NCBI GenBank assembly: GCA_035235625.1
Contig: CP141141.1
Span: 24,611,968 to 24,675,967 of the forward strand
Length of the DNA: 64,000 bases
Direction of reading: 5' to 3'
From: Saururus chinensis
Lineage: Eukaryota; Streptophyta; Magnoliopsida; Piperales; Saururaceae
The notes under the pieces were generated by a model. The model did no database searches. It saw only the letters and a program-made list of their open reading frames with translations, and had not been told where the DNA came from. Positions within the stretch are counted from its first letter, which is position 1. Each line of letters opens with the position of its first letter. Shown piece after piece: positions 55,632 to 64,000 of the stretch. The position numbers and the translations under genes are program-made.

Positions 55632-56143
55632 CCTCTATAGGATTTGGTCCATGAATGGTAAAGGGAAGTTGTCTTTCCTAGTGATGGAATTCAATTTCCT
55701 ATAATCTATGCACATCGGCCACCGGTGGTGACTCTAGTGGGAATTAACTCATCATTAGCGTTCTTTACCACTGTCACTCTAGACTTTTTGGGGACAACCT
55801 GGGTGGGACTCACCCATGGACTGTCAGAAATGGGGTAAATGATACCCACATCCAATAATTTTTGGACCTCTGCTCTCACTACCTCTTTCATATTGGGTTT
55901 TAACCTCCTTTGCATTTGTCTCACAGGTTTTGAATTTTCTTCCATGAAGATCCTATGTGTACAAATTAGGGGACTAATCCCCTTGATATCAGCAATGGTC
56001 CACCCAATGGCATTCTTGTGATTTCTAAGGACTTCGAGCAACCTGTGCTCTTGCTCCCTATCCAACATTGAAGAGACAACCATAGGAAATGTCTCTCCCT
56101 CACCAAGATAAGCATATTTAAGCTCAGTAGGGAGGGGTTTCAA
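55632..56143 (-). pseudogene. Element E RT N-terminus
   Basis: It contains TELKYAYLGEGETFPMVVSS, AIGWTIADIKGISPLICTHRI and VQKLLDVGIIYPISDSPWVSPTQVVPKKS. A frameshift near 55715 precedes the PMCIDYRKLN block, which continues to 55632 in another frame with one stop. In order it directly precedes RT at 55631. Confidence 0.9.
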
Positions 56144-56218
56144 GTCTAACTTGGGTGGTTGGACACTTGAGGGGAGAGGAGCGCTATTAGAAGGAGGTAA
56201 CTCCTCAATGCGGGCCTT

Positions 56219-56851
56219 CTACCTATCAGTATCCAATAATGGAGTTGACTCCAACAAGGAATTTACATCATTAATCATAACATCATCATCAAAGTTAAAA
56301 TAAGAAAGACATGCTTCAAGCGGGTCAGAAAATGAAGAAATAGTAGCCATGTCATCAACAAGACTTTCTAAAAGATTCACTTTATGCACATCCTCATCAT
56401 CATCTCCTGGTTGCCTGCAAATATTAAAAATGTTCAGTTCCAAAGTCATATTTCCAAAAGAAAGCTTCATAACACCATTTCTACAATTAATAAGAGCATT
56501 AGAAGTAGCAAGAAATGGGCAGCCTAATATGACAGGAATTTGAGTATAAGCATTCAAAACTGGTTGTGTGTCCAAAACAATAAAATCAACAGGAAAGTAA
56601 AACTTTTCTACTTGTACTAGCACATCCTCAACAATTCCTCTTGGTGTTTTAACTGAGCTATCTACAAGTTGAAGTGTAATGCTTGTGGGCTTCAATTCAC
56701 CAAGTCCCAATTGTTCATAAATAGAATAAGGAAAAAGATTAACACTTGCCCCAAGATCAAGGAAAGCTTTTTCAACTCTATAATTCCCAATTATACAAGA
56801 TATGGTTGGACAACCAGGATCTTTATATTTGGGTGGGGTGTTTTGTTGCAA
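56219..56851 (-). pseudogene. Element E aspartic protease
   Basis: It contains LDLGASVNLFPYSIYEQLGLGEL (active site DLGAS intact), RGIVEDVLVQVEKFYFPVDFIVLD and VILGCPFLATSNALINC, the same retropepsin layout as C1. A stop near 56860 separates it from the gag tail, and about 75 bp at its C-terminal side separates it from the RT domain ORF. Confidence 0.9.
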
Positions 56852-56863
56852 AATTGCACTTAC

Positions 56864-57444
56864 TTATTCTGTCAAAAATGCCTTCTTTTGTACATGTAGC
56901 TTACGCTTATTTGTACAAAGGTCTTTCAAAAATTTAGCATAAGATGGGATTTGTTTAATGGCATCTAAGAGAGGAATGTTAATCTTCACTTGTTTAAAAA
57001 TTTCAAGAATGTCACCATTTGGCACCAATTTAGAAGAAGATTGTAATCTTTGAGGAAAAGGAGGAGGAATTAGAGCAACACAATCAGAGTTGTTAAGTTC
57101 ATCACCATGTTTTGAATTCAAAGACTCCTTAGGTTCAACAACCTTCATTGGAATGACTTTTCCACTTCTCAAAGTGGTGATGGACTTAACATGCTCTTCT
57201 TGTGAACTTGAAGAATTTAAATTTTCAATTACAAACCTTTAGGATTTGGTTGAGGTTGGGAAGGAAACTTCCCTTTTTCTTGAGTGCTCAAAGCTATGGT
57301 CAATTGAGTGATAGAAGTCTTCAAGTCATTGATGGCTTGCATTGTTTGGTTGTTGATTGTTGTTTGACTTTGCATAAATGTTTTCAATGTATCTTCAAGA
57401 GTCTTCTTATGTGGTGGAACATAATTTGAGGTAGAAGGGGGTAC
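56864..57444 (-). pseudogene. Element E gag-pro linker
   Basis: The open part 56864-57172 (RSGKVIPMKVVEPKES...DILEIFKQVKINIPLLDAIKQIPSYAKFLKDLCTNKRKL) is the conserved linker before protease, also present in C1 near 12750-12880. Upstream to 57444 are degenerate Gln/Ser-rich linker sequences with stops. Confidence 0.82.
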
Positions 57445-58593
57445 CTACATGTTAGACTCATTTCTCCAACTAAAGTTGGGATGATTTCTCCAATTAGGAG
57501 TGTAAGTTTCATAATAAGGAGAAGAAAAAGGCCTTTTGTAGGTATTTATAGCATTTGCTTGAGTATGCAACACCTCTTGAAAAGCAGGGATTGTTGGACA
57601 ATCCTGTGTTTGATGTCCATCACTCTCACATATACTACAAATATCTTGTGCTTTTGGAGAAGCTTTAGACATGTTTTCCCTATTAATTTCCATAGCCTCA
57701 ACTTTTTTAGTTAAACTTGTAATTTTCGCTTTTACATCATCCTCTTCTTTAAGAAGGTACATGCCCCCCTTAGTTGTCCCATTAGATTTAGTCTTATTAC
57801 TACTTTTAAATTCATTAGAATCTTCCCATGATTGAGCATTTTCAGCTAACACATCAAAATAGTCTAATGCTTCCTCTGGTTCTTTACTCAAAAGTTCTCC
57901 ATTACACATCATTTCAACAAATTGCCTCATTTGAGAAGTCAAGCCATTATAAAAGAAACTAATTGTACGCCATGTTTCATATCCATGATGTGGGCACAAC
58001 AATAAAAGTTCTTTAAATCTTTCCCAACATTGAAAGAAAGTCTTATTTTTTTTTTGTGAAAAATTCATGATGTTCTTTCTAAGTATATTAGTTCTATGGG
58101 TGGGGAAAAACTTTTTCAAAAATTCTCTTTGCATTTCTTGCCACGTTCCAATGGATCTTGGCTTCAAAGAATTCAACTAATTTTTTGCTTTTTCCTTTAA
58201 AGAAAATGGAAGGAGTTTTAATCTAATAACATCATTTGAAATATTTTGGTTTGGCAAAGTTGCACAAACCTCTTCAAACTCTTTTAAATGCAAATATGGG
58301 CTTTCCGAATCTAAGCCATGAAATTTGGGTAGTAATTGAATTACACCCGGCTTGAGTTCAAAACCACCCACATTAGTTGGAAAAATCATGAAAGAAGGAG
58401 AACTTGATCTAGTTGGTTGCAAATAATCACGCAAGGTTTTAACTTGAATATTTTGTGTATTATTATCTCCATTATAGCTTCTTAGTTTCTCATTAGTTCT
58501 TAGATCCTCCATTGTATCAAAATAAAGATAATTTTCAAAAGATTTGTTCACTCTTCTCAATCGTCCAGAATAATCACGTACCCATGTGAACAT
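57445..58593 (-). pseudogene. Element E gag
   Basis: The frame is open for 382 codons except for one UAG at 58177-58179. It falls in LKEKAKN-stop-LNSLKPRSIGTW, the same codon that is UGA in C1, C2 and D. The likely start is the ATG of MEDLRTNEKLRS, with more upstream codons open. The capsid region (HLKEFEEVCATLPNQ, MQREFLKKFFPTHRTNILRK, CWERFKELLLLCPHHG) and the zinc-knuckle-like CSICESDGHQTQDC (CX2CX4HX4C) are clear. Confidence 0.9.
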
Positions 58594-58931
58594 GCAACAA
58601 CAATTTTTTATATTTTTTATAACAAAAAGTAAAAGTGCAGAAATTAAATGACAAAATATAAAAAGTTAGAGAGTTAGAAGTTAATGGACAAAAATTAAAA
58701 TTGTAAAATAAGGCTAAAGGCACTATCAAGGTACACGTTTGATCCCGAAAAATTTTCGGTAGTAACGTGGGTAGTGCCTCCGGTCTTAAAAAAAAAAAAT
58801 TTGCAGAATTTAAATGCTAAAAGTAAATGACTAAATTTAAAGAGTTAGTGTGCAAAAATAAAAGTTAGAGAATTAGTAAAGTTAGAGTGAGTTTCTTTCT
58901 TCGTAATGGATTCTTGTCACACGTTGCAATC
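58594..58931 (-). other. Element E leader
   Basis: This is untranslated leader between PBS and gag, AT-rich, with a homopolymer A run at 58788-58799. No conserved motif is noted. Confidence 0.5.
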
Positions 58932-58948
58932 CCCGGCAACGGTGCCAA
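58932..58948 (-). other. Element E primer-binding site
   Basis: On the minus strand, TGGCACCGTTGCCGGGG lies a few bases beyond the LTR end. It differs from the C1 PBS at one position (A for G). Confidence 0.75.
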
Positions 58949-58952
58949 TTTT

Positions 58953-60329
58953 TGGTTACATCCAAACCAAGACTATGAATTAGTCTAGTTTAGATTTCTT
59001 TTTTACTTGTCAACTATAGTAAACAAGGTCGATCCACAGGGAAAGCCTTGTGTGACAAAGAAAACTATTACGAAGAGAATAGAATAGAGAAGGAAGGTGA
59101 AATAGAGAATAAGAGACAATCAAAGAGAAAGTGCTAAGACATCGAAAATCCACTTGTAATAAATCTCTAATGTATATTTGATTCAAATGATAACTCAATT
59201 AAGATCAAATGAAAATTCGTCTTAATCGGAAAATTTATCTTTTGAAAAAAGCTTTGAAATAGAACAATAATAATTGATTGTTTACTACGTGAAAGCATTA
59301 AGTATATAATCACAGGGAATTATAAGCATTTAGCGTGCCTTTCATCAACACTGAATCAAATAATTATATAGATTATAAACTCCTTAAATATGAAACATCA
59401 ATTTAAAATGATAAAGAACTTACTTGAATCAAAGTATCCATTAAACATCAAGTACAAGCTTCATTCCTAGCCTTAGCTTGAGAGCTTTAGAAAGCCATTA
59501 CAATAAAACTAAAACAAAAATACAATATGAGAGAATAAAATAGGAGAGGAGAGCTCCAAAGAGGAGGGGGTGAGTTATTTATCACATCCACCCCTCTATT
59601 TATAGGAATAGAAGGGGTTGCTTCAAAGAAGAAAGTGAAATCATATCTCTAGATTGCATCCTAATTTATTGCCTGATTGGTTGCTTCTTTAGCAATGATT
59701 GGATACTAAATAAATCAATAATTTATTTAGCAAATAAGTATCTTTAAATCTTCCTTTAGTTAACCAATCAGCTTCCTTGTCTTTCCTTATGTGTATCAAT
59801 CATAATCAATGAAAATATTCTTTATGTGCTGGCCTTGGGTTAGTTTACTAGCTGTCTCTTTGCATACCGAATTCGACCCATATATCTTCAGAATTTGGAA
59901 ATTCTTCCTGCAATATCATTTGTAGCTATCGAAGTCTTCTTTCCAATGCCACTAGAATTGTATCTATCCAAATTATACATAAAAAGATATGATCAAAATA
60001 CTAAGGCTCTGTCAATATGTCCGAATCAGCTTCTTTCCTAATTTAGTCCTCTTCATACAAATCTCAAATCAAACGGGTCCACAAGGTTGTGTTCGCCCAT
60101 TCCATACATGTTTAGACCATTAGGAGCCCATTATTGACTTTCAAATAGCTTTGGGTAGATGGGCTTTACTTCCTCTTCTACTTAAATCCTGTTTAGACAT
60201 GTAAACTCAATTAAGGTCCAACTAACTTATTCAAAACATAAATAGCCCAAATCAGCAATGAATTAACACAAAATAGGATTGCAATTCAAAATTTGAAAAT
60301 ATTTAATTGAACATTATTTTAGTGCATCA
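58953..60329 (-). repeat. Element E 5' LTR
   Basis: The LTR is 1377 bp. Read on plus it starts TGGTTACATCC and ends AGTGCATCA. It contains a TATA-like box on the minus strand (cctataaatagag, about 59590-59603). It matches the solo LTR at 17226-18465. Confidence 0.9.
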
Positions 60330-60500
60330 TAGGCAGAAGCACTACAAAAATAGAACCCTTTAGCAAGGGTGTTTTAGTGAGGGCAAAAAAAGTTCATGTT
60401 GAAAAGGTCATATAGCGGGGGGGTTTTGATTGGGCCCTCGCTAAAGTCACTTAGAGGATTCATTGCATTCATTAGCGAGGTAGGAAATACAAAGTCGCTG
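60330..60500 (+). mobile_element. CACTA-like terminal sequence
   Basis: CACTACAAAAATAG at about 60339 is followed by ctttagcaagggtgttttagtgagggc and later by the inverted form gggccctcgctaaagtcac. This style, a CACTA end plus subterminal gcgagg-type repeats, fits CACTA transposons, though some Mutator ends look similar. No partner end was identified. Confidence 0.45.
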
Positions 60501-61560
60501 CGGGAGAGGATTAGCAAATAATGTTAAGCAGTTTTTCCCATCTACACACTATGGATATTGCATCCGTCACATGGTTGTAATTATGCTAGACATATTCAAG
60601 GACAACTACCTGAAGAACTAGCTCCATTTTGCAGCTGAAACTTTTAGACAAAATGTGTATGATGAAATAATGAACAACATCAAAGAACATAATCCTGAAG
60701 CATATGTTTGGCTAAATAAGATAGGTTCAGAGCACTGGGCCAACATCGCATTTTCAAGGAAAAACTTTGGGTCCCTCATCTCAAATAGGTCAGGAAGTGC
60801 CAATGCAATGTTCAAACGATGCCTATAACTCAGTTAATTGAGCACACAAGGAGCACATGATGGAAGAGTTAACCCCATTTCCCCGCAAACACATCGAAAA
60901 TAGGCAAGAAGAAGCAAGGAATGTGATTGTATTGCCTGTGTCAATGTATGAGTTCCAGGTTAACTCGCTATGTCACCAGGTACATCTCATGCATATTGTG
61001 TTAGTGTGTACACATTATGTTTATTTATCGTGTAAGCCAATATGATTAACGTAACGACCGTATGTAAGTCGTGTAATTGATGACACAACAATTTCGGTTA
61101 TCATGAGATCATTCTCATAATATTTTCTTCACATGATGTGGTAAACCTGGTTGATCGTACCTGGACATGTAGAAAGTTTCAACATCTGGGGCTACCATGT
61201 AAGCATGCAATGGGAGTAATCAATAATGGACACTTCTACATGTCTAAGTACAGTGAAAGATGGTACTCTACTAAATTGTATAAATGACCATCAAGAGCCA
61301 TTACACCCAACAAAGGATAGGCACCAGTGGGCATCAGGTGGAGTTATGCCTACATTCAGCCCACCTATCCCACAGGCGTCCACGAAAAAATCGAATAGTC
61401 ACAAGCAAATGTCAAAGCCCCACAAAAATATGGAACATACGGTCAGTTGGGTCACAACAACAAATGATGTACAGCGCACTAGGGCGACCTCCCATTGTGG
61501 TAGATGTCCCAACGACAAGTCGAAGGAGGTCGAATAATAGAGTACGCAAATGATGCAAGG
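60501..61560 (+). pseudogene. Mutator-like (MULE) transposase remnant
   Basis: In pieces and across frames, the translation reads HYGYCIRHMV..., HFAAETFRQNVYDEIM, WANIAFSRKNFG, ISNRSGSANAMFKR, then MMEELTPFPRKHIENRQEEAR and YEFQVN (60857-61000). A SWIM-type zinc finger WTCRKFQHLGLPCKHAMGVI follows near 61160-61215, and a basic RRPRKNRI tail near 61380. This order is that of the C-terminal half of MuDR-type transposases. The N-terminal DDE part is not found. Stops and shifts show that it is long dead. Confidence 0.82.
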
Positions 61561-64000
61561 AAGGGGAGCATCGATTAGGGTTACCTTTTCTAGCCCTTTT
61601 CTTCAGCTGAAATTTTTGTATATGTATTGTGTTATCAACAATTAACAATATGCAAATAACGTGTTTTCAAGAACGCAATATGTTGTATATATGATATACT
61701 ATATATTTGTATCGTGTAATTTGGCAACATGTCCAAAAAGGCTTACGTGTTACTAATTACACAATAAGAACATATGATAATAAATTGTTTTGACATACGT
61801 TTCCATTGATTACATGATATTGGTCATTTCGTGTGTTCAAACACACGACAATTGTATGATAATAACGTCCCAATTCCAGGTGCATCATTCCCAAAACATC
61901 AGCACAATGTCCGCTATATCAATAACTTCAATAACTCGGTGGTTCGTAACCCTCTCACCCTTCCTATATATATTAGGGTTAGGGTTTGCAGAACGCTCTC
62001 CCACTAATGTTCGGCACTGAGACGAATTATTCTGGGGATTGCTTTAGTGCCTAATGGTGAATCTTCCCCCCAATTATGGTCCTCAATGATGGATTATTCT
62101 TGTAGTATAGCTAAGAAGTGGGCTCCATATTTTTATTATTCTCTGTGTATTTTGTAAATATGCTATAATGAAAAAATATTAATAACAACTTTTTTTATTC
62201 CATTCATAGTTGTGTTCCAATAGTTTTTATACCACTATGAAAACATACAACAAAACAATAGGTTGTCGGTTCAGATAGATGACCAATGTGTAACTCGTGT
62301 TCTTATGATAGATATATTGGTCATATGTTTTGACACAAGAAAGATATATTGGCCGTATGCTCGGACAAACGAAAGAAGGACAAGCTTACCAAACCTCCTT
62401 GTTCGGCCCGAACCTGCTAGTGTAGACAAATCTTCTCGTTTGTGCCAAGGATATCGGTTGGGAGATGATAGAACATTCTCGTTTGGCCGAACCATCCTAA
62501 CTTCTTTTGCTATAATGTATACCTTTGTAAACATTGCAACCTACCGAACAAGACAATACCTAATAAATTAGAAGTGCAATTGATACATTAAATGAACAGT
62601 TAGAGCTTGTGATACAATACAACCATGTCACAATTTTTATCAGTTGAATCAACAAGAATTCTAAATTCTTGTTCCATAGATTCACACATTAATTGCGACT
62701 AAGGCACTAGAGATTGATCTATTGAGGTTGATCCAATGACATTTCCCTCCATTGTAAGTAACCATTTGCAATATGAAGCATTATTAAACTCCCAAAAGAT
62801 TAATCAAATAACATCATCCTTATTGTAGTTCAAACCTTATGTGTTGGACCAGTTGTCATGTAGTGGCCAAACCCTAAGACAAATTGCATTTTCTCTTCTT
62901 AGGTTGGAAATACATACTTATTTCAACCCTTGATTTAAGTCTCACATTTTCTTGGATGACCCTTTGTTTTTACCTTTGGTGGATCCCTAATTTGGGTAAG
63001 TCTTCAATCTCCATGGCGACAGTTGCATCTCTATGATGGGTATTTGTGCCTCCCAATTGGATGGTTTATGACATCATCTTGTTTCCTAGCTCAGCAAAGA
63101 CATTTTTCAGCAGAGGCAAAGCTAGATTCCATAGCTCTAGGGAAGTTGAACCTAAATCTCCAATCTTCAATAAGAAGCTTTGCATAGAATATAGCATTTA
63201 TGGTGTCATTCTTGATGTGCTAACTGCCGACACACTTTGATTATTCAAACTTTCTATCGATGTATAATCAAGTCACCAAATTCCTTACATTGTCCATAGT
63301 GTCAAAATTCATGTATTTTTTCGTCCTTCTGATCACTAAAACCGATTATCCAAATTAATTATATAAAATCCCAAAGTTATATAATTTAAAAACACATACA
63401 ATATAGAAGCACTCAACAAGTTCCTTTCATGTAGCACATTTTGCACACAATCCATCATAAGCAACATCAACCGACTCAATCTTGAAATTCTCTCACAATG
63501 GAAATTTAAGAAAAAGTGTTGCAAACTAAAGCTATTGTCAACCAAATTGAACATGTTTGCTTCAATAAAAATTGCATATCACAAACCTTCATTTCTTGTC
63601 ATTGAACTTATTGACTTAAGCAGCATGTTTAATATTCCAGCCATTAGTTGGGACTAATGTAAATCACCGAACAAGAAACTTACCCATTGATCTTGTTTTA
63701 ATTTTGATTTAAAACCTTAAAAGAGAAATTTTCATTTCTAACCAAAGGATATTTTAGATCTACCTATTTTCAAGTTGATTTGAGCCTATTAGTTTATTTT
63801 AATTAAGTTATAACAAAAACCTTAATATTTGGGTAGGATTTTATGCGGATTGAAGCTTCTTCATAGATCCAATGGCTTCATAGAGGTAAGAGAACTTGTG
63901 CGCTTTTATCCATTAGAATGTATGATTTTAGATCTATGTGGGTTTTTGCTTCATTTGGTGCTTTAATGGTGATTTATTAAAACATGTTATTTATGGCTAT
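61561..64000. other. No recognised gene
   Basis: AT-rich sequence with short ORFs on both strands (the longest near 62263-62571). None shows domain motifs or repeats matching the rest of the window. I see nothing that I can support here. Confidence 0.5.

Larger units (their letters stand above)
51520..60329 (-). mobile_element. Element E: Athila-group retrotransposon with full gag-pol
   Basis: E lies on the minus strand with its 5' LTR at 58953-60329 and a truncated 3' LTR at 51520-52346. It has an Athila-type PBS, gag, aspartic protease, RT, RNaseH and integrase, then a non-coding 3' region with PPT. No env-like ORF is visible. It is the only element in the window with RT, RNaseH and integrase together with the C/D-type PBS and non-coding motifs. 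Its RT and RNaseH catalytic residues are intact, but single stops and frameshifts and a lost integrase Asp make this copy defective. The 3' LTR lacks its outer 180 bp, cut at the D junction. Confidence 0.92.

Noticed and set aside
62263-62571. 102-codon ORF near the right end
   Set aside because: It has no motif or homologous copy in the window and an AT-rich context; not enough support to call a gene.

Overview
This is nuclear DNA of a flowering plant. It consists almost entirely of nested LTR retrotransposons, with one broken piece of a host DNA-repair gene (an XRCC3/RAD51-paralog exon) and remnants of DNA transposons. The plant lineage cannot be fixed. The very GC-rich XRCC3 exon would suit a monocot but does not prove one. 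There are no bacterial features, rRNA genes or recognisable tRNA genes.

Region 1 (1-31114) is a four-level nest reconstructed from target-site duplications (TSDs). Chromovirus A (minus strand, 215-31114, TSD atttg) is interrupted in gag by F, a plus-strand solo LTR of about 5.1 kb (5635-28083, TSD tccgt). F is interrupted by chromovirus B (minus strand, 6005-23380, TSD gttct/gtttt). B is interrupted in the RNaseH/RT region by C1 (plus strand, 9507-16510, TSD gctat) and in RT by a solo LTR (17226-18465, TSD aattg). A and B carry gag, protease, RT, RNaseH, integrase and a chromodomain, all broken. Both also have an extra ORF between the primer-binding site and gag. It encodes an acidic protein with a DLNxxP (EAR-type) motif and a zinc-knuckle-like C-terminus. 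I regard this as the most novel item in the window.

Region 2 (31115-37770) is the old flank of A. It holds a 2.3 kb LTR (G) with a PBS-like stub, a second probable LTR start, a foldback element with a 22-bp palindrome, and the XRCC3 exon (36524-37149, minus strand, one frameshift).

Region 3 (37780-41373) is the 3' half of a minus-strand copia element: probable LTR, RNaseH, RT and integrase. C2 interrupts it.

Region 4 (41377-60329) contains three Athila-group elements joined end to end: C2 (plus, truncated), D (minus, two full LTRs but unmatched flanks) and E (minus, with gag, pro, RT, RNaseH and INT). C and D carry only gag and protease, so they look non-autonomous, and E-like relatives are plausible helpers. 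In C1, C2, D and E the same gag codon is a stop (UGA three times, UAG once).

Region 5 (60330-64000) starts with a CACTA-like terminal sequence and a decayed Mutator (MULE) transposase with a SWIM-type zinc finger. The last 2.4 kb holds nothing I recognise.
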